NCBI GenBank assembly: GCA_003169975.1
Contig: PNAA01000059.1
Coordinates: 1 to 64,000, forward strand
DNA length: 64,000 bases
Source of the DNA: Spartobacteria bacterium
Lineage (GTDB): Bacteria; Verrucomicrobiota; Verrucomicrobiia; Chthoniobacterales; UBA10450
Direction of reading: 5' to 3'
Part shown: positions 46,315 to 54,590 of the stretch, in pieces
Position numbering within the stretch: the stretch's first letter is position 1
How the letters are laid out: each line of letters opens with the position of its first letter
The notes under the pieces: model-generated
Told to the model about the DNA's origin: nothing
The model's database searches: none
What the model saw: only the letters and a program-made list of their open reading frames with translations
Program-made: the position numbers and the translations under genes

Positions 46315-46599
46315 CTACTGGCTGCGCGGAGTTGGACTTGCCCCCGTCGGGCCCTCCTTTTTCTGGGCGTCCGGCGCGTTGCAGCTGATCGTGACGGTCG
46401 CGCCGACCTTCAGGTCGCCGGTCACCTTGGTGGTGGAGTGGCGAGTGATTTCCCAGACGTCGCTACCAGTCTGCACGGTGATCACGCTGCTGGTGATCGC
46501 GAGCACTTTCCCAGTCATTGTAACCGTTTGGCCAAAGGCCGCGCCGCTGAGGGCGAGGCTTCCAGCGATAACCAAACCAAGCAATGCTTGTGTTCTCAT
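46315..46599 (-). CDS. Small exported protein, predicted OB-like beta domain
   Basis: 94 residues. Signal peptide MRTQALLGLVIAGSLALSGAAFGQ, then a compact beta-rich part: TVTMTGKVLAITSSVITVQTGSDVWEITRHSTTKVTGDLKVGATVTIS, which has the strand pattern of DUF5666-like or OB-fold proteins, then a Pro-rich tail. ATG 46599 is chosen because the signal peptide begins there. Role unknown. Confidence 0.68.
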   Translation of the reverse strand: MRTQALLGLVIAGSLALSGAAFGQTVTMTGKVLAITSSVITVQTGSDVWEITRHSTTKVTGDLKVGATVTISCNAPDAQKKEGPTGASPTPRSQ

Positions 46600-46698
46600 G
46601 GGGAATTGAATGGCGAGAACGGGCCACGAGCACAAGCTTTTCCCCATTTCCGACAGTCGCGAAGTTGACGTGGCGCGACGAAATGAAAAAGTAAGAAC

Positions 46699-46917
46699 GT
46701 GAAAACACTGATTCTTTTTGTCGGCTGGTGCATCCTGTTCATGCTTTCCTGGCCCGCGGCGCTCCTCGCGCTGATTCTCTTTCCCGTGGTCTGGCTTTTG
46801 GCGCTGCCCCTCCGACTGGTTGGCATCACGTGCGAAGCACTCCTCGAACTGGTTCGTGCTGTTCTGCTGCTGCCGGCGCGGTTGTTTGGGTGGAGGCGAT
46901 CCGCGGGTCGAGCTTGA
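46699..46917 (+). CDS. Small membrane protein
   Basis: 72 residues from GTG 46699. Two hydrophobic stretches (LILFVGWCILFMLSWPAALLALILFPVVWLLALPL and ALLELVRAVLLLPARLFG) with a short basic C-terminus. No family recognised. Divergent from the exported OB-like protein, about 100 bases apart. Confidence 0.5.
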   Translation: MKTLILFVGWCILFMLSWPAALLALILFPVVWLLALPLRLVGITCEALLELVRAVLLLPARLFGWRRSAGRA

Positions 46918-47089
46918 TGGGCCGCAAGTCGCGGCAATCTCGCCGCGCCGGAAGGTGATCCATCGACAGCTTCCTTTGGTGCGCCATGAGCGCATCGGCG
47001 CCGGTCGCGGCCGCCGAAGCGCGACCGCTTGAACGAGAGGCGAGAATTCTTGTTCCCCGCATCAAGCCGGCTTCCGCCGACACGGACGC

Positions 47090-48862
47090 ATGAAAAAGCT
47101 GGGGACTTTGCCCGCTCATTTTCGCATCGACAGGGCGGCTCCCCGCTTTTTCAATCGCGCGATGTATCACTCACTCCTTTGCGCGGCCCTGCCGGGCACG
47201 ATGATGGTCTCAGTGGTGAACGCCCAGGCACCTTCTTCTGCTCCGTCGCAAGGATTCGACGTCATTATCAGGAATGGAACGGTCTACGACGGTTCTGGCG
47301 GTGAAGGACGAAAGGCGGATGTGGCGCTGCGCGGCGATCACATCGCGGGCGTGGGCGATTTCAAGAAGGCGAAGGCTCGCCTAACGATTGACGCAGAAGG
47401 CCTCGCGGTCGCGCCCGGGTTCATCAACATGCTTTCATGGTCGACCGAGTCGCTCATTGCCGACGGGCATTCGCAAAGCGAGATCCGGCAGGGGGTGACG
47501 ACCGAGATCATGGGCGAAGGCGAATCGATGGGCCCGCTGAATGAGCGGGTGCGGGAAAAAATGCTGCGCGAACAGGGGGACATCCATTACGAGATTAAGT
47601 GGAAGACGCTGGCCGAGTATCTGCGCTATCTGGAGAAGCGCGGCATCTCTTGCAACGTCGCCTCGTTCATCGGCGCGACGACGATTCGCGAGAACGTCGT
47701 CGGTTTCGAAGACAAGGCGCCCACTCCGCAACAGCTCGAAGAAATGCGCGCGCTGGTTCGCCAGGAAATGGAAGCGGGCGCGCTCGGCATCGGCACTTCG
47801 CTGATTTATCCGCCGGCCTTTTACGCGAAAACGCCGGAGTTGATCGAGCTCTGCAAAGTCGCGGCGCAATACCAGGGCAAATATATTTCGCACATGCGAA
47901 GCGAGGGGAACCAACTCCTCGAAGCGCTCGACGAACTAATCCGGATCAGTCGCGAAGCGAAAATCCCGGCGGAGGTTTACCACATTAAAGCGGCCGGAAA
48001 ATCCAACTGGCCAAAGGTCGACCTGCTCCTCGCAAAGATCGAAGAGGCGCAGAAAGAAGGCCTCAAGATCACCGCCGACATGTACACTTACACCGCGGCC
48101 GGCACGGGGCTCGATGCCTGCCTCCCGCCCTGGACGGAAGAGGGCGGCTATCCGGCGCTTTTTAAACGGCTGCGCGACCCGGCGACGCGGCAGAAAATCG
48201 CGCGGGAAGTGGAGACGCCAGGCGATGCCTGGGAAAATCTTTACCTGGCCGCAGGGTCGCCCGACAAAATTTTGCTGGTCGGCTTCAAGTCGGAAAAATT
48301 GAAGCCGCTGACCGGCAAGTCGCTCGCCGAGGTGGCAAAGATGCGGGGCAAGAATCCGGTCGAAACGATCATGGACCTGATTGCCGAAGACGAGTCGCGG
48401 GTCGACGCGATCTACTTCCTGATGTCGGAAGAGAACGTGCGCAAGGAAATGGCGAAACCGTGGATTTCCTTCGGTTCGGATGAAGCGTCGGAGGCGCCGG
48501 AAGGTGTTTTCCTGAAATCGAACCCGCATCCGCGCGCTTACGGGAATTTTGCGCGGGTCCTCGGCAAGTATGTCCGGGAGGAAAAAGTAATTCCGTTAGG
48601 CGAAGCGATTCGCCGGTTGAGCGCCCTGCCGGCCACGAACCTGGGGCTCGATCACCGCGGCTTTCTCAAGGAAGGAATGTTTGCCGACGTCGTCGTGTTC
48701 GATCCGGCGACAATCGCCGATCGCGCCACCTTCGAGCAACCGCATCAATATGCGGTCGGGATGAAGCACGTTTTCGTGAATGGCGTGCAGGTGTTGAAAG
48801 ATGGCGAGCACACCGGGGCGACGTCGGGCCGCGCTCTCTGGGGTCCGGGAAAGGTTCGTTAG
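47090..48862 (+). CDS. Exported D-aminoacylase-like amidohydrolase
   Basis: 590 residues from ATG 47090; ATG 47162 would place a signal-like segment (MYHSLLCAALPGTMMVSVVNAQA) at the very N-terminus and may be the true start. The amidohydrolase core begins DVIIRNGTVYDGSGGEGRKADVALRGD. Where D-aminoacylases have PGFIDxHxH it has PGFINMLSWSTESL, so the HxH metal pair is missing. Candidate metal ligands remain in YISHMRSEG and AEVYHIKAAGKSNW. The C-terminus returns to family sequence (GLDHRGFLKEGMFADVVVFDPATI). It is probably a periplasmic N-acyl-D-amino acid or dipeptide hydrolase-like protein; activity is uncertain. Confidence 0.8.
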   Translation: MKKLGTLPAHFRIDRAAPRFFNRAMYHSLLCAALPGTMMVSVVNAQAPSSAPSQGFDVIIRNGTVYDGSGGEGRKADVALRGDHIAGVGDFKKAKARLTIDAEGLAVAPGFINMLSWSTESLIADGHSQSEIRQGVTTEIMGEGESMGPLNERVREKMLREQGDIHYEIKWKTLAEYLRYLEKRGISCNVASFIGATTIRENVVGFEDKAPTPQQLEEMRALVRQEMEAGALGIGTSLIYPPAFYAKTPELIELCKVAAQYQGKYISHMRSEGNQLLEALDELIRISREAKIPAEVYHIKAAGKSNWPKVDLLLAKIEEAQKEGLKITADMYTYTAAGTGLDACLPPWTEEGGYPALFKRLRDPATRQKIAREVETPGDAWENLYLAAGSPDKILLVGFKSEKLKPLTGKSLAEVAKMRGKNPVETIMDLIAEDESRVDAIYFLMSEENVRKEMAKPWISFGSDEASEAPEGVFLKSNPHPRAYGNFARVLGKYVREEKVIPLGEAIRRLSALPATNLGLDHRGFLKEGMFADVVVFDPATIADRATFEQPHQYAVGMKHVFVNGVQVLKDGEHTGATSGRALWGPGKVR

Positions 48863-48895
48863 CCGATTAGCCAAACCGGCTTCCTCGCCGCTTTC

Positions 48896-49990
48896 CTAGT
48901 TGAGCGCGTAGACCTCGACGAGCGCGACACCGGTGGCGCCATTCGCGCCTCGGACCACCGCCGAGTAAGCCCCCGGCGCGAGGGTGCCGACGATCGCTGC
49001 TTCGCGGTCATCCGTCGGCGGAACCGTGGTGGCGATGATTGCCGACTCCTGATCACTCCGCCAGTTATCATTCGAGGCCAGCAGCGCGCCGTTGCTGTCG
49101 TAGAGCTCCAACGTGGGATCGAGCAAGGCATCCGTGACGCCGTTCGGGACCAGGGAGGGCCCAATCGCGCGAATGATCACATCCGTGCCCGTCGTCCCGC
49201 CCAGGATAAAACCGCCGATCATTACGTTGTCACCCGATTCCACCCGGCTGCGGGTCGAGATATTCGCAATCCGACCAGTCGCGGCATCCAGATCGTATAG
49301 TTCAAACAAGGCGACGCCCGACGAATTACCCTGACCACTCACGATGGCGCTGTAGGCCCCAGGCAACAAGTTCGCAACGAGCGCCGGTTCGCGCGGATCG
49401 GTGGGCGCAAGACCATACGCACTCACCCCCTCCCCCGGGATATTCCAACCGTCGTTCGTGGCGATGACTGCTCCGGTGGAATCCACGATCTGGAGAACGG
49501 GGTCGGTCATCGCTCCGCTGACGCCAGCCGCGGCCAGGGAAGGCCCGATGGCGCGCACGGCCACTTTCTTGGCCACGATTCCGTCGACGATAAAACCGCC
49601 AATCATGACGTTTTCACCTGTCTGGACAAAGGTGCGGCTGGAGATATTGGCGAGAACCGCCGTTGGAATAAGCCTTGAGGATCCCACCGTGCAGGAAACG
49701 GGAGCGGAGTAAGCGCTCTCCACCCCGGCCGTGTTGTAAGCGGTGATGGCGAAGGTGTAGGTCACGCCCCGGAGCAGGCTCACCACCGTTGCGGTCGTCG
49801 TCGTTTTCACGTCGAACACCTTGTTATAGGGCAACACAACCGTTCCGTAATGAACGCGATATCCGGCGATGTCCTGCTCGGAATTAGCGTTCCAAGCCAG
49901 CGTAACGGTGCCCGCCATCGTCTCGAAAGCGGTAAGAATTGGCAGGCAAATGACAAACAGGAACAGGTGGATGCGTCGCTTGGAAATCAT
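48896..49990 (-). CDS. Exported FN3 protein with two tandem beta repeats
   Basis: 364 residues. Signal peptide IHLFLFVICLPILTAFETMAG, then a fibronectin type III domain (about 27-103: VTLAWNANSEQDIAGYRVHYG ... TYTFAITAYNTAGVESAYSAPV), then two ~125-residue repeats. The repeats match as ISSRTFVQTGENVMIGGFIVDG against ISTRSRVESGDNVMIGGFILGG, and both continue with AIGPSL and a Gly-Ala-Tyr-Ser ending. This repeat type is common in Verrucomicrobia and Acidobacteria surface proteins. Probably secreted or surface attached; ligand unknown. Confidence 0.8.
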   Translation of the reverse strand: MISKRRIHLFLFVICLPILTAFETMAGTVTLAWNANSEQDIAGYRVHYGTVVLPYNKVFDVKTTTTATVVSLLRGVTYTFAITAYNTAGVESAYSAPVSCTVGSSRLIPTAVLANISSRTFVQTGENVMIGGFIVDGIVAKKVAVRAIGPSLAAAGVSGAMTDPVLQIVDSTGAVIATNDGWNIPGEGVSAYGLAPTDPREPALVANLLPGAYSAIVSGQGNSSGVALFELYDLDAATGRIANISTRSRVESGDNVMIGGFILGGTTGTDVIIRAIGPSLVPNGVTDALLDPTLELYDSNGALLASNDNWRSDQESAIIATTVPPTDDREAAIVGTLAPGAYSAVVRGANGATGVALVEVYALN

Positions 49991-50367
49991 AATTACCAGA
50001 ATTTCTAGAGCAACATGCGTACCGCTTGGAGCAGAGCAAAGCCATCCGTGCCGGGCTCATCCCCGGATGCGGTCGACGGCACGCAGCCGGGAAGATTCGC
50101 GGGGAAATCCGCGCTCGAAGACCGATGCAATCAGCACAATTTGCGGCGACGCGACCGACATCAACGCCGTTCTCTCGATAAATCTCCCGCGGGACGAACC
50201 GCGCTTCGAGAAAAGGGTCGTTTCGTTGATGCCAGCGACGGCAAGGCAGCCGCTCGGCCCAGGCGGCGGCATCGACCAATCGTGGAAAGACAGCACGATC
50301 GTAAGCGGCACCCGTGCAACCAATGGCACAGTCCGGCCCGCGTCTTGCTTATTTATTTCTCAGAATC
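49991..50367. other. Intergenic region, no gene recognised
   Basis: 377 bases between divergent genes (the FN3 protein on minus, the response regulator on plus). It is expected to contain both promoters. No convincing reading frame or repeat was seen. Confidence 0.4.
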
Positions 50368-50763
50368 ATGAAAGACCCTTTACGGATACTGGCGGTCGAG
50401 GACGAGAAGGCGCTGGCTCAGCTGCTCGCGGTCGTGCTGGGGGGCCCGGCCGCCAAAGTAACGAGGGCGGCGGATGGCTGGGAAGCGCTGATGAAGATTG
50501 CCGTTACTCCGCGACCCTTCGATGTGGTCATCACGGACCACCGCATGCCGCGCGTCTCCGGTCTCGATCTCGTGCGCCGGCTGCGCAAGACAAACTTCGC
50601 CGGAAAGATTCTCGTCTTGTCGGCTCACTTGTCGGATGAGGACATCCGCGCCTACGAGGAGTTGAAAGTGGACATGATGATGTCCAAACCGTTCAACTTT
50701 GACGAGATTCAAAGCGCGGTGGCCGTTCTCACCAAGGATGTCTCCGTGTCGGCCGCGGCATAA
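50368..50763 (+). CDS. Single-domain response regulator
   Basis: 131 residues consisting of one receiver domain. Acidic cluster E11-D12, phospho-acceptor D57 (VVITDHRMP), conserved Ser/Thr position at LVLSAH and K107 (MMSKPF) are all present. There is no output domain, so it acts like CheY or Spo0F through protein contacts. No kinase gene is adjacent. Start ATG 50368; the longer frame has no receiver sequence. Confidence 0.88.
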   Translation: MKDPLRILAVEDEKALAQLLAVVLGGPAAKVTRAADGWEALMKIAVTPRPFDVVITDHRMPRVSGLDLVRRLRKTNFAGKILVLSAHLSDEDIRAYEELKVDMMMSKPFNFDEIQSAVAVLTKDVSVSAAA

Positions 50764-50787
50764 ACGAAGCATCGATTGGATTGCCGC

Positions 50788-51690
50788 CTACCGGTCCTGA
50801 GTTCGACGCCGTTCTGAAGATTGTTTTGGCGGGGCCGCCACCGTGACGCAGCGCGAAGCGCGAGGCCGGGCTCCCGCTTCTTTGCGGAGACGCTGCAGCA
50901 GTGGTTTCAGTTCGGGATAGATCGGCAGGTAAAACCGTGCGCCGGTTTTATGGCGCCGGACGCTGATCCGTTCCCGCTTCCAGTCCACATCTGCCCACGT
51001 CACCGAAGCCGCTTCTGCCTGCCCCACGCCGGCAAGGCCCAGGAACTGGATGAAGTCGGCGCTCTGCGAGGCGTGATCGGTGAGGCGTTGCGAGCGGACC
51101 GATTCAACGATTGCACGAAACTGCTCAACGGTGGGAACCAGTCGAACCGGCTCCTGCGGCTTCTTCCACTTCGTCCGCACGTTGGCAAAGGGCGACTCCG
51201 CGATGATGCCGTCGCGCACTCCGATGTCGAGCAGCGCGTTCAGAAATCCGGTGTAGCGATTGTAGCTGGTGTTCTTCAGCCGCTTCTCGTGAATCGCCAG
51301 CCATTCCTCCAGGTGCGACGAGCGGACCTGCCGCACCTCCACCTCCATTGCGCAAGGAAAGCTGCGCTCCATCTGGCGGATGATCGATGCATTGGTTGCA
51401 CGCGTCTTGGCAGACTTGCCCTGGTTAACCGCCACGAATTTCTCGATCACTTCACGCAATGTGGTCTTCTCCAGCCCCTGATGAACGATCTGAAGATTCC
51501 TGATCCACTCCCGCAGCCGCCGCTCCGCGATCTTGCGATCGGTGGTGCGTAGCGAGCATTCCCTGCGCTTTCCCCGCAGCTTCTTCGCGCCGTAATAGCG
51601 CCCCGACAGTGAATGGCGATAGAGGCCGGGGAAGTTGCCAGCCTTGATGTAATGCGGCTGCGTTTTGCCCGCAGAATTGTTGGTTACCAT
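50788..51690 (-). pseudogene. Tyrosine recombinase/integrase, degenerate and C-terminally truncated
   Basis: 300-residue frame. The N-terminal arm-binding and core-binding (SAM-like) domains are intact (TLREVIEKFVAVNQGKSAKTRATNASIIRQMERSF; SHLEEWLAIHEKRLKNTSYNRYTGFLNALLDIGVRDGII). The catalytic domain starts (SADFIQFLGLAGVGQAEAASVTWADVDWKRERISVRRHKTGARFYLPIYPELKPLL), but the first catalytic Arg position reads GVGQAEA. The protein then ends in unrelated sequence (RPRASRCVTVAAPPKQSSERRRTQDR) before the HxxR and Tyr motifs. It must have lost about 100 residues by frameshift or deletion. Marks the left side of the accessory region. Confidence 0.8.
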
Positions 51691-51830
51691 GTTCCTCTTT
51701 CGCCGCTCACTTCGCGGCAGAATTTGCTCCTCCTCTAGCTGGAGCCGGAATTATCAGGCCGCTTTTCCTGAGCGCAAATGCGCCTAACGAACAGGAAACT
51801 GCCTGTCGACATGACAGGTTGGGACAGGAT

Positions 51831-52046
51831 CGGACAGTAACGGACTGATGTGGTCTCTACGTTTGCTGAAAATATTTTGCCGAACCATCCCTTGGCCGGG
51901 ATGTCGACGCCAATTTGAGCATTGACAGGAATCGGCACGATCCCTCAATCTGGCCCCGCCAAATAGATCTGGATCTGGCGCGGACGCTTATCCTGAGGGC
52001 TCCACCCTTCTTTCAGAGCTGTAGTTGCGGGCAAACTACCAGGTAA
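51831..52046 (+). ncRNA. Shared 5' leader, copy A (candidate structured RNA)
   Basis: Copy A of a conserved leader also present at 56975-57186 (B) and 61464-61556 (C). The part from about 51960 is common to all three: AAATAGATCTGGATCTGGCG, then hairpin 1 (AGGG-CTCCA-CCCT, 51996-52008), TTTCAGA, hairpin 2 around 52019-52031, then GGCAAACTACCA. Hairpin 1 reads GGGG...CCCC in B and C, an A-T to G-C exchange that keeps pairing. The upstream half (GGACAGT-ACGGAC-GATGTGGTCT) is shared only with B. It ends just before a gene for an exported dockerin-like protein. It could be a riboswitch-like RNA or a common regulatory region. Confidence 0.5.
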
Positions 52047-52058
52047 ATGGAAACGTCT

Positions 52059-53249
52059 ATGAAAAATCCAACTTCGCAGAAAATCACCCTGACGGCGATG
52101 GCTTTGGTTGCTTCGCTCGTGCTCAATGCGCAAGCCGGACGGCCAACCACAACACCGACTCCATCCGGTGCCCTTTGGTACAATGGCGACTTTAACGGGG
52201 TCAACGCCATCCCCAACGAGGAGGACACCAGCCTCGGGCCAGGCCAATTCGCCAGCGTCTACGATGATTTTATCGTGACGGACCCGAGCGGATGGGTTGT
52301 GACCTCTGTATTCTCTGATAATCTTTCGAGCACCAATGTTACCGGTGCAATCTGGGAAGTCCGACAAGGCGTCTCCGAAGGCAACCCCGGCACGCTCATT
52401 GCCGCCGGCGTGACCCTAACGCCCAACGTGACGGCGACGGGTCGCTCGGGCTTCGGTTATAACGAATACGAAGTCGAGGTTACCGGCTTGAGCGTCTTTC
52501 TGCCACCTGGGATGTATTGGCTTAATGTTACGCCGATTGGCGACCTGACGGGGCTTTCGTTTGATGGGACGACCAGCGGCGCCAATGCCGTGGGTATGCC
52601 TCCGGGCAACGACCAAAACGCCTTCATTAACAGCAACTTCTTTGGCTTCGTCTTTACCTCCACCGCCAATCTTGGCTTACCCTACGACTTCTCCATGGGT
52701 GTGAGAGGCACCGTCTCTGAGGGTTGCGACCTCGTGCTGGTGAGCGCGACCTCAAGGAAGACTCACGGCAGCAAAGGAGCATTCGACATCAGTTTGCCGC
52801 TTACCGGCAATGTTGGAATCGAATGCCGCACCGGGCTGACGAGGAACACGGTCGTGTATACGTTCAACAACGCAGTGACTGGCGCCGACAGCGCGAGCAC
52901 TTCGTGCGGAACGATCGGTAGCGTTTCCGTGGATCCAGCCGATGCGTACAACCTGCTCGTGACCTACAACGGCGCGGCCTGCAACGGCTCGACCGTTACG
53001 GTCACCGCCAACTATGTGCATTGCGATGGGGGCGGCACACTCAGTTCCGCCTCGGCGAGCATGGGCATATTGGTCGGTGACGTCACCGGCGACGGTAGGG
53101 TCACGAACGGCGACACCGCGCAAGTCCAGTCTGTCCAAGGTCAACAGACCAACAGCTCGAACTTCCGCGATGATGTGACGCTGGACGGAAAGATCAACAC
53201 TCAGGACATGCAAACGGTGAGGTCGCACAGAGGCGATGTCCTGCCGTAA
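52059..53249 (+). CDS. Exported protein with C-terminal dockerin-like module
   Basis: About 396 residues from ATG 52059 (or 400 from ATG 52047). Signal peptide KITLTAMALVASLVLNAQAG, then a Gly/Thr/Asn-rich beta domain (about 30-225), then a ~100-residue module starting SATSRKTHGSKGAFDISLPL, then two EF-hand-like dockerin repeats: GDVTGDGRVTNGDTAQVQS and DDVTLDGKINTQDMQTVRS. The last ~170 residues and their DNA are nearly identical to the end of the Kelch fragment at 55691-56619. Dockerin repeats bind calcium and, in cellulosomes, cohesin; no cohesin is recognisable here. The leader upstream is shared with two other exported-protein genes. Confidence 0.8.
   Translation: MKNPTSQKITLTAMALVASLVLNAQAGRPTTTPTPSGALWYNGDFNGVNAIPNEEDTSLGPGQFASVYDDFIVTDPSGWVVTSVFSDNLSSTNVTGAIWEVRQGVSEGNPGTLIAAGVTLTPNVTATGRSGFGYNEYEVEVTGLSVFLPPGMYWLNVTPIGDLTGLSFDGTTSGANAVGMPPGNDQNAFINSNFFGFVFTSTANLGLPYDFSMGVRGTVSEGCDLVLVSATSRKTHGSKGAFDISLPLTGNVGIECRTGLTRNTVVYTFNNAVTGADSASTSCGTIGSVSVDPADAYNLLVTYNGAACNGSTVTVTANYVHCDGGGTLSSASASMGILVGDVTGDGRVTNGDTAQVQSVQGQQTNSSNFRDDVTLDGKINTQDMQTVRSHRGDVLP
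52731..53249 (+). repeat. Dockerin-containing C-terminal module, copy 1
   Basis: About 520 bases nearly identical to 56100-56619, including silent positions, with the same ending (GTGAGGTCGCACAGAGGCGA then CCTGCCGTAAT). The module encodes the last ~170 residues of two otherwise unrelated proteins. Confidence 0.85.
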
Positions 53250-53337
53250 TAGAGAACACATAATCGGGATTGATGGCCTCGCTATCAAGTCGAACTGAAT
53301 TTCGCCATAGTAGCGCGTGTGCCGTAGTTGCGATGCC

Positions 53338-53745
53338 ATGCAAAAGCAAGAAGACCAGGCGACCATAGATGAAGCAAAGCGGGCGACTGAATATCTCGCT
53401 AATGAGCGTACGTTTTTGGCGTGGATCAGGACAAGCATTGCGGTCATCAGCCTCGGCTTTGTGGTGGCTAAATTCAGTGTCTGGCTGCGCGAGTTGTCGA
53501 CGCATCTGGATCCACAGATGCAGGCACATCACCCGGGAGTTTCGCTGCCATTAGGCGTGGCGATGATGACTTTTGGCGGCCTGCTCGCCTTACTGGCGGC
53601 GTGGCGTTATCACGTGGTAAATCGCGACATCGAGCGCGGCAAAGTGAGCGCCGATCGTGGACTTGTGATATTGGTCACGGTGATGGTCACGGTGCTTTCT
53701 GGAGCGATGATCGTTTTTCTCCTGCTGACGGCGAACCAACCGTAG
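53338..53745 (+). CDS. DUF202/YidH-like membrane protein
   Basis: 135 residues. The N-terminal EYLANERTFLAWIRTSIAVISLGFVVAKF is the DUF202 signature (NERTFLAWxRT), followed by two more hydrophobic helices (LGVAMMTFGGLLALLAAWRYH and LVILVTVMVTVLSGAMIVFLLL). Three-helix inner-membrane protein of unknown function. Start ATG 53338 chosen over an in-frame upstream start with a Cys-rich prefix. Confidence 0.85.
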   Translation: MQKQEDQATIDEAKRATEYLANERTFLAWIRTSIAVISLGFVVAKFSVWLRELSTHLDPQMQAHHPGVSLPLGVAMMTFGGLLALLAAWRYHVVNRDIERGKVSADRGLVILVTVMVTVLSGAMIVFLLLTANQP

Positions 53746-54590
53746 GCGCACCAGAGGTAGCCAGTCGTTTTCACTTAGTGGCTCCCGCTCCACCTCGGCA
53801 CCTTTTCCCTCGTATGGAGGCTAGGAGAATAGGCACGGTCGATCTTGAAATCATTCAAAACCTTGACTTGGACGGACAGAAGTGGACTCCTCGAAAACTG
53901 TCGGGGAGCAAAACGGGCGGACCCACATTCTTAGAATGGGCTGTGATCTCTCAAGTTAAGTCTCAGCGGCAGAGTGACTTGAGGTGGCATAGCTCAGTTG
54001 GTAGAGCGTTTCGTTCGCAATGAGATTGGGTCAATATTCCCATTTTCTCCCAAACGATCTGACGTGCTCATACCTCTGAAAAAGCCTTGAAGGGCCGTTC
54101 GCCACTTGCTCCAAAATGATCCCAATTATATTGGTCGGTGGATAAAACGGTGGATAAAGGGAGTCCGCCCGAGTTTCCGTCCTCTTCTTCGGGCCCCCCT
54201 TAATTTTCTTCGCGGTATGGCGGGCTTCCGGCAAGTGGGATAAAGGAAGTTCGACCTCATGGGAAGCAACGGCCTCCTGGGCTCGTTTCTTTTCGGGCGC
54301 TCCGACTTGCCCATTGCATCGCCTATCACGCTTCGCCGCGAGCAGGGCGAGCTTCATATCGTCATTCTGGTCGGGATACCGCCCACTAAATCCTAAATAT
54401 CAGATTACATTTCGCAATTACCCTTGTTCTTGCTTTGAGGCCGCACGCCTCTCTGCTTTCCTAGCGATGTTCGATGCAACGGGCGCATTCAACCAGCGCT
54501 CCGATGGCCTCTTTCCGGCAAATGTCTATGGCTTGGCGGATCTTAGGTTGAAGTGCTCGGCAGCTGGCTCGGAAACTCTCTCTAGTAATT
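53746..54590. other. Long region with tRNA fragment and no convincing gene
   Basis: About 845 bases between DUF202 and the next exported protein. It holds the tRNA-like fragment at 53983-54025 and a direct repeat GGTGGATAAA at about 54134 and 54147. A minus-strand frame at 54031-54357 (108 residues, Arg/Lys/Pro-rich) has no recognised family and may be a remnant. The frames on both strands otherwise look like shadows. Confidence 0.45.
53983..54025 (+). pseudogene. 5' half of a tRNA (Ala-like, anticodon CGC)
   Basis: GGTGGCA (acceptor 5' strand), TA, D-arm GCTC-AGTTGGTA-GAGC, then anticodon arm TTTCG-TTCGCAA-TGAGA with anticodon CGC in a correct 7-base loop (T33, A37). After this the sequence does not form a T-arm, and the downstream bases cannot pair with the acceptor strand. 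The gene therefore breaks off after the anticodon arm. Such half-tRNAs are typical of integrase attachment-site scars; an integrase remnant lies 2.3 kb to the left. Confidence 0.6.

Noticed and set aside
53983-54060. Functional tRNA-Ala
   Set aside because: The D-arm and anticodon arm are fine, but no T-arm or acceptor 3' strand can be formed downstream.
54031-54357. 108-residue minus-strand frame next to the tRNA fragment
   Set aside because: Low-complexity Arg/Lys/Pro composition and no recognised family; possibly a remnant, not supportable as a gene.
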